Below are positions 1-6,338 of a DNA stretch of 11,387 bases, piece after piece (positions within the stretch are counted from its first letter, which is position 1; each line of letters begins with the position of its first letter). The translations under genes and the position numbers were made by a program. The stretch spans positions 1 through 11,387 of the forward strand of contig DBQR01000028.1 of assembly GCA_002305335.1 (NCBI GenBank), read 5' to 3'. This DNA is from Clostridiales bacterium UBA1389 (GTDB lineage Bacteria > Bacillota > Clostridia > Oscillospirales > CAG-382). The notes beneath the pieces were generated by a model. That model had not been told where the DNA came from. It worked only from the letters and a program-made list of their open reading frames with translations, and ran no database searches.

Positions 1-2675
1 TCGGAGGATTCTTCACCCGGGTCTTCTTCTATAAGAGTGAGGTAGGTATAGGTAGCGTATTCGTCATTGAAGGTTATGTAGTCATAGGAAGGATCAATTA
101 CATAGTTGGCGATGACGGCGGGATTATCAAGATCAAATCCCACAAGACTGTAGAATTCGCCGACCTTCATGCTGCCTATGTTATTGTACCATGCGCCGTT
201 CTTTGCATTGATAAAGTTGGGGCATTCGCTGTAAAGGGTTCCCCATGCATTAGTCGCATCATACCACCATTCGTCGCCATTGGGGTTAGCGGTGATGGTA
301 GGCCAGTTATTACCGGTGTTGGATTCCACAACTATCTGATTTTCGCCTATGATCCAGTTGGGACCGGTACCGCTGGAAGCATAAACGGCTTTAACTTCGA
401 AAGCGTCCTTTGCGGAATTATACTCAAGAAGGGCGGCGTTTCTCCATGCTCCGTTGTAAGTACCGGTGGTGTGGATAACGGTGATGCCTTCAAAGTTCAT
501 TTCGTTAACTGCCATGATACCGATATCTTTGGTGGTGTCGGCAGCGGGATAATCGGGAGCGGTGAAGGTGAATATACGCTGGGGTTTGCCTTCAACGATC
601 TTACCGATTGTGATAATGTCATTGTAAACGTGGAGTTCGGTGCCTACTTCTAGGAATCTGAGTATCCACTTATCAGCAGTGAAGTCGGCGGGAATCTGTC
701 CGTTGGAAATGGAAACTATAAGGATTTCCCCATCGGGAACGGTTACTTCGCCGGTTCTGTCACCGGGCCACGGATAGGGGTTCACTTCATTCTTGTAAAC
801 CACATATGCCTGTTTGTCGGCATCCCATCTGCACCAGGTCCAGTTGCCGCCGCCCACTAAGCCGAAATCGCCTGTGGGGTAGGAATATTTATCGGTTACT
901 TCGTCGTATACCGCAAGAGGCAGGGTGCCGATTTTGTCGGTAAGAATAACGACGCATTCGTTTACCAGTTTGGTGTTTACGCCGGAAAGCCTTACCTGAT
1001 CGACGGGGGCGCCTGTGCCCTCCGCGGCGGTGATGGCTTCGAATTCGGAAAGGAATACCCATTCGTCATCCATGGTAAGCACAACTTTTACATAACGGGC
1101 TTTAAGCAAAGCTCTGACCGCCCAGTTAACCGAAAGGGTGCAGCCGCCTTTAAGACCGCTGGTTCTTTCGGTAGCGTCAACAAGACCGGTTACCGTTGAA
1201 GCCCAGCCGGCGTTCTGCATTGAAACATAGTTTACGCCGTCGTTGGAAAGATAAATCTTAACGCCGGGGAGATTTATGTAGGAATTGAGATCTTTGTATG
1301 CGCCGAGTTTAACGCCGGTTACCAGTTTTTCTTCCGCAAGGTCAAGTATGAGGGAGAATTCCTTGGTGCCGTTCTGGGCGCCTTCGTCCTTGCTGAAGTT
1401 TTCCCACTGGAAGCTTACAAGGCGGGAATCCGAAAATTCGGTAGCATCGTCGGCATAAACGCCGTCAACAAGCTTTGCCAGGGAAGGATAATTGTACTTA
1501 ACGTCTCCTTCAACCTGAACGCCCTTCAAGCTCACTTCAATAGCGGTGTCAGCCCACTTATTGTAGGGGAAGTTGGCAAGGCGAGCTGTTTCGTCAATGG
1601 GAACAGCGGGGTAAATCAAAGCGTTGTTCTTAATTTCAGGGGTTGTTCCGGCATCCTGTTTGCCGTTGGAAAGGGTAACGTAATAATCGAAGGAGTTGTT
1701 AGCGCTTATCTGGCTGAGGGGGATCTTATACTGAACAAACCAGTAGCCAACCTCCGCAACGCTTTCAACTTCAATGGCTGAAGTGTCGACAGGATCGGCA
1801 GCGGCTTTGTTTTCGGTCAGGGAGGTGTTAACCTTCTGAAGGAGTACAGGATCGTTGGTGTAACCGGCAAAGCTTATATCAAGGAAAGTAGTATAAACAG
1901 TAGCCTGTTTATTGGTACGGAACCAAAGTCTTATGTTGGTACTGTTGCCGTTGCCGTTGGAAGTGGATGACCCAATGGGGTCGATCAATGCCACAACAGC
2001 GCCGTATAAGAATTCGCCGTCACAGTAATCCTGGAACTTGTAGGCGATATCTTCGGAAAAACCTTCGTTCTGAAGGGAGCCGTTGTCCTTGTTTACAAGT
2101 ATAAAATCGTCGATATCAAAGTAGCTTTCAAGAGTGGAAAGGTCAGGATTCTTGGCAATCTTCACCTGACAACCCACGCCTGTGCCGTCAATGAAGTCCA
2201 TCATGGTTTCACCTACGGTGTAGCCGACTTCATAAACGGTAAAGTCAAACTTCACATAGGACAAAGCTGTTTCTTTAAGGGTGAACTTAAGAGTAATGGT
2301 GTCGCCGACTGCAAACTTGCCGCTGAAGTCGTAGTCCATGAAGGTTATGTCAACATAATCTTCCTCAACAGAAACGATGTCTTCAACATCATCCACTGTT
2401 GTCGAAAAGTCGGCAGACTTGCCTTGTTTTTTGACAACGCTTACGTAATCCTTGTCATAGCCGACTTTGAGGGCTATCGCACTGACAACCTCTCCGGCTC
2501 CGAGAGTGGGAAGGCTGTCGATGGTCAGTACGAGATCATATGTTCCACCTGCGGTGACATCTGCGGGTGCGGAGGCCGAAATTTTAAAACCGTCGTCCGC
2601 CGCCGAGGTGATCAACCCGACAAAACACGTGGCTACAAGCATAACGGAAAGCGCAAGTGCCATGAATTTTCTCAT
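1..2675 (-). CDS. Secreted multidomain surface protein: cohesin-like, CBM9-like and F5/8C domains (3' end off window)
   Basis: An uninterrupted reading frame runs from ATG at 2675 to the left edge: 891 codons with no stop, so the C-terminus is missing. The start is set by AAAGGAAG (2684-2691), 8 nt upstream. Residues 1-25 are a signal peptide (MRKF, hydrophobic core, cleavage near TSA). Residues 28-175 look like a cohesin (TAGGTYDLVLTIDSL, then a YDKDYV strand and VGDTITLKFTL). Residues 180-375 resemble a CBM9-like beta-sandwich (weaker: IRLWFRTNK, YWFVQYKIPLSQI). Residues 381-550 resemble an F5/8 type C domain (LVDGVY, LILDLAEEK, VKIYLSNDG, ARYVKVVLT, FLSEFEAI). Residues about 583-688 and 745-860 are two diverged copies of an unrecognised module. 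Residues 883-891 begin an acidic/Ser linker (EEDPGEESS). It is probably an extracellular glycan- or protein-binding scaffold. No catalytic domain is seen in the part present. The next gene upstream encodes a dockerin protein. How it is anchored to the cell cannot be seen. Confidence 0.85.
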   Translation of the reverse strand, partial: MRKFMALALSVMLVATCFVGLITSAADDGFKISASAPADVTAGGTYDLVLTIDSLPTLGAGEVVSAIALKVGYDKDYVSVVKKQGKSADFSTTVDDVEDIVSVEEDYVDITFMDYDFSGKFAVGDTITLKFTLKETALSYVKFDFTVYEVGYTVGETMMDFIDGTGVGCQVKIAKNPDLSTLESYFDIDDFILVNKDNGSLQNEGFSEDIAYKFQDYCDGEFLYGAVVALIDPIGSSTSNGNGNSTNIRLWFRTNKQATVYTTFLDISFAGYTNDPVLLQKVNTSLTENKAAADPVDTSAIEVESVAEVGYWFVQYKIPLSQISANNSFDYYVTLSNGKQDAGTTPEIKNNALIYPAVPIDETARLANFPYNKWADTAIEVSLKGVQVEGDVKYNYPSLAKLVDGVYADDATEFSDSRLVSFQWENFSKDEGAQNGTKEFSLILDLAEEKLVTGVKLGAYKDLNSYINLPGVKIYLSNDGVNYVSMQNAGWASTVTGLVDATERTSGLKGGCTLSVNWAVRALLKARYVKVVLTMDDEWVFLSEFEAITAAEGTGAPVDQVRLSGVNTKLVNECVVILTDKIGTLPLAVYDEVTDKYSYPTGDFGLVGGGNWTWCRWDADKQAYVVYKNEVNPYPWPGDRTGEVTVPDGEILIVSISNGQIPADFTADKWILRFLEVGTELHVYNDIITIGKIVEGKPQRIFTFTAPDYPAADTTKDIGIMAVNEMNFEGITVIHTTGTYNGAWRNAALLEYNSAKDAFEVKAVYASSGTGPNWIIGENQIVVESNTGNNWPTITANPNGDEWWYDATNAWGTLYSECPNFINAKNGAWYNNIGSMKVGEFYSLVGFDLDNPAVIANYVIDPSYDYITFNDEYATYTYLTLIEEDPGEESS

Positions 2676-2698
2676 AAGTATTTCTTCCTTTCGTTTTT

Positions 2699-2716
2699 TT
2701 AGGAATAATATCCTAA
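2699..2716 (-). promoter_or_regulatory. Perfect 6-bp inverted repeat in the 5' UTR of the cohesin-like gene
   Basis: TTAGGA and TCCTAA are separated by six A/T bases, just downstream of the predicted start site and before the ribosome binding site. On the minus strand it is followed by seven A residues rather than U, so it is not a terminator for this gene. It could be an operator or a small mRNA-stabilising 5' hairpin. The function is not known. Confidence 0.4.
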
Positions 2717-2729
2717 TTAATCAATGTTG

Positions 2730-2758
2730 AGTATAACATTTCCATGCAGTTTTGTCAA
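2730..2758 (-). promoter_or_regulatory. Sigma-A promoter of the cohesin-like protein gene
   Basis: On the minus strand, TTGACA (2753-2758) lies 17 nt from TATACT (2730-2735). A TG one base before the -10 makes it an extended -10. Transcription would start near 2723, giving a 5' UTR of about 48 nt with a small palindrome and the Shine-Dalgarno site. The -35 sits inside an inverted repeat, TTTTG-5 nt-CAAAA. Confidence 0.8.
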
Positions 2759-2792
2759 GCAAAATATTAAAAAAAGGGTAATGAAATTCATA

Positions 2793-2829
2793 TTTGTTAC
2801 TTGTTGTGTTAATATTTTTTTGTCACTTG
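2793..2829. repeat. Pair of 11-bp direct repeats upstream of the cohesin-like gene promoter
   Basis: TTTGTTACTTG (2793-2803) and TTTGTCACTTG (2819-2829) differ at one base and are 26 bp apart, about 2.5 helical turns. They lie 35-71 bp upstream of the -35 of the minus-strand gene. The layout suits a transcription-factor site, but in A/T-rich intergenic DNA a chance match is possible. Confidence 0.35.
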
Positions 2830-2869
2830 CTTAGATTTAATAGGTAAAATTTCCGAAAAGTCCGGCTTT

Positions 2870-3622
2870 TTACTTCACCGTAACGGTGAAAAAGGTCTTT
2901 TTAAGCCGGTAGCTTACCGTAATCGTACAGGTGCCAGGGGTTGACTCATATCCGCTTACGATATAATTATTTACAATCACCTTCCTTCCGTCCGCAAGAA
3001 TGGCTGAAACCTTCAGTCCGGTAAGGTCAAGGGATTCCCCCCTGTTGTAAACCAGCTTTACCGGAGGGGTGGTAATCTCGATTGCCGTAATGTTTACGGG
3101 GTAAACCGTGACAATAAAGGCGGTTTTGGCGGTTTGATAGCTTACCACGATGATTTTTACCCCCGTTCCCGCCGAAAAGCCGGAATAGGTGTAGCCGGTG
3201 ACAGTCTCCGTCTGACCGTTTTCATATTCCACCGCCAATTCAAAACCCGTCATATCAAGGTTTTCCCCTTCGATATACTCGGTTTTGTCGGGATAGGACA
3301 GTATTACTAACCTTCCGTTCCCCTTTGGCATATAGGGTAGGACCGAAAAATAACCCGACACATAGTGAAACACCTGAGCCGCGTCCCCTATGGTTATCCT
3401 GCCGTCGCCGTCGATGTCGGCGCAATCCAGCTGGGAAAGCTCAAGGGTGCCGGTACCCGCCACATAGTTGAAGATGAGATAGGCATCGTCGTAGTCCACG
3501 TCCCCGTCCCCGTCAATGTCCCCCGCTTTGTTTTCGGCCTGTCCGTTTGAAGGCAGCAAAACCATAATAAGGGAAAGACTTATAATAATCGCAATCGTTT
3601 TGACAAATTTCGATTTTGTCAT
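2870..3622 (-). CDS. Secreted dockerin protein with two Big_3 Ig-like domains
   Basis: This encodes a 250-residue exported protein. ATG at 3622 is chosen over an in-frame GTG at 3652 because AGGGGAGGG (3626-3634) precedes it and the GTG would lie only a few bases from the predicted transcription start. Residues 1-29 are a signal peptide (KSKFVK, hydrophobic stretch, GQA). Residues 33-91 are a type I dockerin with two calcium-binding loops, DIDGDGDVDYDD and DIDGDGRITIGD, each with Asp at loop positions 1, 3, 5 and 12, each followed by a helix. Residues 105-178 and 183-250 are two group 3 bacterial Ig-like domains (IEGENLDMTGFELAVEYENG and NRGESLDLTGLKVSAILADG, each ending in a TVTV-type strand). 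There is no enzyme domain, LPXTG motif or C-terminal membrane segment, so the dockerin is the only visible attachment device. The dockerin sits at the N-terminus, whereas cellulosomal dockerins are usually C-terminal. The neighbouring gene carries a cohesin-like domain, a possible partner by inference. Confidence 0.88.
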   Translation of the reverse strand: MTKSKFVKTIAIIISLSLIMVLLPSNGQAENKAGDIDGDGDVDYDDAYLIFNYVAGTGTLELSQLDCADIDGDGRITIGDAAQVFHYVSGYFSVLPYMPKGNGRLVILSYPDKTEYIEGENLDMTGFELAVEYENGQTETVTGYTYSGFSAGTGVKIIVVSYQTAKTAFIVTVYPVNITAIEITTPPVKLVYNRGESLDLTGLKVSAILADGRKVIVNNYIVSGYESTPGTCTITVSYRLKKTFFTVTVK

Positions 3623-3662
3623 AAGCCCTCCCCTTTCGGTTGACATAATCACTTCTTTTTTT

Positions 3663-3691
3663 ATTATATAATCCCTTTATTTGTTTGTCAA
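3663..3691 (-). promoter_or_regulatory. Perfect consensus sigma-A promoter of the dockerin gene
   Basis: On the minus strand, TTGACA (3686-3691) lies exactly 17 nt from TATAAT (3663-3668). The predicted start near 3656 leaves about 34 nt to the ATG at 3622. The -35 is inside a short inverted repeat, TTGTC-TT-GACAA (3684-3695), similar in context to the -35 of the cohesin-like gene. The dockerin gene therefore need not depend on transcription from tepA. Confidence 0.85.
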
Positions 3692-3730
3692 GACAAAATC
3701 CGTCTAATTATTTCTTAGTAATTAAAAAAA

Positions 3731-4438
3731 TCACATGCCTGTTTCTTTTCCCTTCTTTTCCCTCTCCTGCCTTATCATATCCTTAAGGGCGGCTATGGCA
3801 GACCCAAGGCTCCCCACCTCGTCGATAAGACCGATGTTCACCGCCTCGTTGCCCTCTATGACGGTGCCTATATCGGTGGTCATTTCGTCGGTTTTCATCA
3901 TAAGTTTATACAGCTCCTCAGCTTTGGCCTTTGAGTTGGAGGTTATAAAGCGGATAATTCGGTTCTGCATACGGTTGAAATACTCAAAGGACTGGGCGAC
4001 GCCTATAACCAGCCCGTTGGTTCTCACCGGATGCAAGGTCATAGTGGCAGAAGGCACGATAAAGGATTTCTTTGTCGAAACCGCAAGGGGAACCCCTATG
4101 GAATGGCCCCCGCCCAACACAAGGGAGACGGTGGGCTTTGTCATTCCGGCAATGAGTTCTGCTATGGCAAGCCCCGCCTCCACATCCCCGCCGATGGTGT
4201 TTAAGAGCAGTAACAGCCCGTCGATTTCGTCGCTTTCCTCCACCGCCACTAAGGTGGGGATACATTGTTCGTATTTTGTGGTTTTTGATTGGTCGGAGGC
4301 GGCGTAATGCCCCTCCACAAGGCCTGCGATAATCAGGGCGTGGATCCGCCCCTCGTCGGATTTGGTGGTTATCCCTCCGCTTGCCTTAACGTCTTCCGCT
4401 TTGCTTTCGGGTATATCCGGGGTTTTTACTTCTTCCAT
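3731..4438 (-). CDS. tepA: TepA-type ClpP-fold serine protease
   Basis: This 235-residue protein of the ClpP/crotonase fold matches the B. subtilis TepA (YmfB) group, which was linked to protein translocation. It is not the general ClpP that partners ClpX/ClpC. Visible family signatures are KTTKYEQCIPTLVA (residues 52-65), the hydrophobic strand LLLLLNTIGGDVEAGLAIAE, GGGHSIGVP with the presumed nucleophile Ser113, and ATMTLHPVR with His136. Asp189 in MTTDIGT probably completes the triad. The first 30 residues are charged and low in complexity. There is no signal peptide or transmembrane segment, so it is cytosolic or peripherally membrane-associated. ATG at 4438 is preceded by AAAGGAAGG at 4444-4452. 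No strong promoter is evident; a TTGAAA with an A/T-rich -10 at poor spacing around 4480-4520 is the best candidate. Two exported-protein genes lie downstream on the same strand, but each has its own promoter. Confidence 0.9.
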   Translation of the reverse strand: MEEVKTPDIPESKAEDVKASGGITTKSDEGRIHALIIAGLVEGHYAASDQSKTTKYEQCIPTLVAVEESDEIDGLLLLLNTIGGDVEAGLAIAELIAGMTKPTVSLVLGGGHSIGVPLAVSTKKSFIVPSATMTLHPVRTNGLVIGVAQSFEYFNRMQNRIIRFITSNSKAKAEELYKLMMKTDEMTTDIGTVIEGNEAVNIGLIDEVGSLGSAIAALKDMIRQEREKKGKETGM

Positions 4439-4530
4439 ACAAACCTTCCTTTATATTTTGAATTTGGTCATTACATATGTTATTCCTTTTATAATTTTTT
4501 ATCCCGTTATATTTTCAAAACAGGGTTTTA

Positions 4531-4559
4531 TTGACACTTGTTACATATTATGCTATAAT
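4531..4559 (+). promoter_or_regulatory. Perfect consensus sigma-A promoter with extended -10
   Basis: TTGACA (4531-4536) is 17 nt from TATAAT (4554-4559), and TG at 4551-4552 supplies the extended -10. A/T-rich sequence lies upstream. Predicted start is near 4566, giving a leader of about 65 nt before the ATG at 4631. It diverges from tepA. Confidence 0.88.
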
Positions 4560-4630
4560 AGCAGGGCTATCCGGAAGACGGTTTGCAACGGTTTTATAAA
4601 TATATGCATAAAGGTGTATGGGAGAAATAT

Positions 4631-5110
4631 ATGTTGGGACATCTCGGCTTTTCTTATGTGGGGCTTGTTTATCTGTTAATGCTGTTTATTCCCAATTTAA
4701 TCTGGATAAATAAAAAGCCAAAAGGCTACAATACCCTGAGTGAAAGCAGAATTCTGCGGGCAACCGAACGGACAGGTCAGTTTCTGGTTACCTGCTGTGC
4801 GATTATTTTCTGCGACTTCAACCTTAAGCCCTGGTCGGTCTGGAATATCTGGCTTATTGTCTCCTTTGCCTTTATGGTGCTTTATGAAATCTGGTGGGTG
4901 AGATATTTTAAAAGCCAAAAAGCCCTGAAGGATTTTTACAGCTCGATTCTCGGAATCCCTCTGGCGGGGGCAACGTTGCCGGTTATCGCCTTTTTGCTCC
5001 TTGGAATTTACGGAAAGGTTATCTGGCTTATAATTGCGGTGATTCCCTTAGCAATAGGACACATAGGCATACACATTCAGCATAGGAAACTTATTTCAAA
5101 GGAACAATAA
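4631..5110 (+). CDS. Conserved five-helix membrane protein of unknown function
   Basis: ATG at 4631 is preferred because GGGAG (4620-4624) sits 6 nt upstream. Earlier in-frame TTG 4583 and ATG 4604 lack a comparable site and would add a charged, non-conserved-looking extension. The 159-residue product has about five hydrophobic segments, at residues 5-25, 48-64, 68-90, 108-126 and 128-149, and a short basic C-terminal tail (HRKLISKEQ). Intramembrane features are a Cys pair (TCCAIIFCDFN), a Trp/Tyr-rich loop (YEIWWVRYF) and GHIGIHIQH near the end. From memory, similar short proteins starting GHLGFSYVGL are common and unnamed in Clostridia. It has no enzyme motif, transporter signature or signal peptide that I recognise. 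It is separated from ddl by 160 nt with an internal promoter, so co-function with the downstream run is not implied. Confidence 0.8.
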   Translation: MLGHLGFSYVGLVYLLMLFIPNLIWINKKPKGYNTLSESRILRATERTGQFLVTCCAIIFCDFNLKPWSVWNIWLIVSFAFMVLYEIWWVRYFKSQKALKDFYSSILGIPLAGATLPVIAFLLLGIYGKVIWLIIAVIPLAIGHIGIHIQHRKLISKEQ

Positions 5111-5155
5111 GGATTTTTATATAATTTCAGCCAAAAATCTTTACAACTTTTTGCC

Positions 5156-5184
5156 TTTACATTCTTAAATATGTGTGTTATATT
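5156..5184 (+). promoter_or_regulatory. Candidate sigma-A promoter for the ddl run
   Basis: TTTACA (5156-5161) lies 17 nt from TATATT (5179-5184), with TG at 5176-5177 as an extended -10. A second TATAAT at 5199-5204 has no matching -35. The predicted start near 5191 leaves a leader of about 80 nt before ddl. Confidence 0.55.
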
Positions 5185-5228
5185 ATTTAAAAATCCAATA
5201 TAATGCTTATGCATATTCAAATCCCACG

Positions 5229-5270
5229 GAAAGGAATAACCCGTAATACAATAACGGGCTTTATATATCA
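5229..5270 (+). promoter_or_regulatory. Structured ddl leader lacking a normal Shine-Dalgarno site
   Basis: No purine-rich site lies within 15 nt of the ddl ATG; the bases before it read CTTTATATATCA. The only good site, AAAGGA around 5230, is more than 30 nt upstream. Between them CCCGT and ACGGG can form a 5-bp stem with a 9-nt loop, and AAAG can pair with the CTTT after that stem. This is either translational control or simply a weak start. Confidence 0.35.
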
Positions 5271-6338
5271 ATGAAAAAGCTTATTCTTGTTATTTTCGGC
5301 GGCGTTTCCACCGAACATGAAATTTCCCGGGTTTCCGCCTCTTTTGTTATAAACAGCCTCGATGACGAAAAATATACCGTCTTAAGAATGGGTATAACCA
5401 AAGCCGGAGCCATGTTTCTGTATAACGGAAGCGTTGACAAAATTATCGACGGCAGCTGGGAGCAGGATAAGGCGAACCTTGTGCCGGCGGTGCTTTCCCC
5501 CTGTTCGGTACATCACGGGCTGATTGTTCTGGACAAGGAACGGAAAACATATGATATTTTACCCGTTGACTGCGCTTTCCCGGTGCTTCACGGCAAGAAC
5601 GGGGAGGACGGGACAATTCAGGGGCTTTTGACCTTAGCGGGGATTCCCTTTGTGGGCTGCGGCGCCTATTCTTCGGCGGTGTGTATGGATAAGGTGGCGA
5701 CAAAACTGATCTGCCGGCGGGAAGGAATTAACATCACCCCCTTTATTTATGCAAGGAAAGCCGAAAACTTCGACTTCACCGCCTTTGCCCTCAAGTCGGA
5801 GGAGGCCTTCGGTTACCCTGTCTTTGTAAAACCCGCCAACGCGGGCTCCTCGGTGGGTGTCGCCAAGGCGAAAAACAGAGATGAACTAATAAAAGGCATG
5901 GAAACTGCCTTTATATATGACAGTAAAATACTTATCGAACAGGCCATGGAAGGCAAAGAAATCGAAGTTGCGGTTTTGGGAAATCAAAACCCCCGTGTTT
6001 CCCTCTGCGGGGAAATCGACCCGGGTGCGGAATTTTACGACTACGAAACCAAATATGTAACAGACACCGCAAAGCAGTATATTCCCGCAAGGATTTCCCG
6101 GAAAGCTTCCGATATTTTGCGGGAAATGGCGGCTAAAATTTATACCGCCCTCGACTGCAAAGGACTGGCAAGGGTGGACTTCTTTGTCGACGGGGATAAG
6201 GTAACCTTTAACGAAATAAACACCATTCCCGGCCTTACCCCCATTTCGATGTACCCCAAGCTTATGGAAAGGGAAGGTTATTCCCCTTCAAAGCTGGTGG
6301 ATAAGCTTATAGCTTTGGCAGAGGAAAATGCCTTATGA
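5271..6338 (+). CDS. ddl: D-alanine--D-alanine ligase
   Basis: This cytosolic ATP-grasp enzyme joins two D-Ala for the peptidoglycan stem peptide. The 355-residue length is normal for the family. The N-terminal domain has FGGVSTEHEIS (residues 9-19) and the signature HGKNGEDGTIQG (107-118). The ATP-grasp part has FVKPANAGSSVGV (185-197), the omega-loop FYDYETKY (255-262) and the metal-binding RVDFF...FNEINTIPG with Asp303, Glu315 and Asn317. Lys261-Tyr262 in the omega-loop matches the Lys-Tyr of E. coli DdlB and points to D-Ala-D-Ala rather than D-Ala-D-Lac synthesis. The acidic residue usual after QGLL or QGML is Thr121 here. The N-terminus MKKLILVIFGG is typical, so the start is secure despite the poor ribosome binding site. 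It overlaps murI by 4 nt (ATGA), consistent with translational coupling of two cell-wall precursor enzymes. Confidence 0.97.
   Translation: MKKLILVIFGGVSTEHEISRVSASFVINSLDDEKYTVLRMGITKAGAMFLYNGSVDKIIDGSWEQDKANLVPAVLSPCSVHHGLIVLDKERKTYDILPVDCAFPVLHGKNGEDGTIQGLLTLAGIPFVGCGAYSSAVCMDKVATKLICRREGINITPFIYARKAENFDFTAFALKSEEAFGYPVFVKPANAGSSVGVAKAKNRDELIKGMETAFIYDSKILIEQAMEGKEIEVAVLGNQNPRVSLCGEIDPGAEFYDYETKYVTDTAKQYIPARISRKASDILREMAAKIYTALDCKGLARVDFFVDGDKVTFNEINTIPGLTPISMYPKLMEREGYSPSKLVDKLIALAEENAL

Noticed and set aside
471..653. 60-codon plus-strand ORF, and a further pair of overlapping ones at 2424-2730
   Set aside because: They lie opposite the continuous 891-codon surface-protein frame and have no family resemblance.
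2856..2875. Small stem AAAAG-CTTTT with a five-base loop after the dockerin gene
   Set aside because: Five weak pairs and no U-run on the minus strand; not enough for a terminator call.
3735..4307. 190-codon plus-strand ORF opposite tepA
   Set aside because: The minus strand encodes a full TepA with catalytic motifs, and this antisense frame has no recognisable motif or ribosome binding site.
4566..4630. Possible riboswitch in the leader of the membrane-protein gene
   Set aside because: It is about 65 nt long, with no match to the conserved cores of riboswitch classes I know and no terminator or sequestering hairpin.
5111..5145. A/T-rich stem-loop after the membrane-protein gene (GGATTTTT against AAAAATCT)
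   Set aside because: The stem is almost all A-T with a 14-nt loop and no clean U-tract, so it is too weak to call a terminator.
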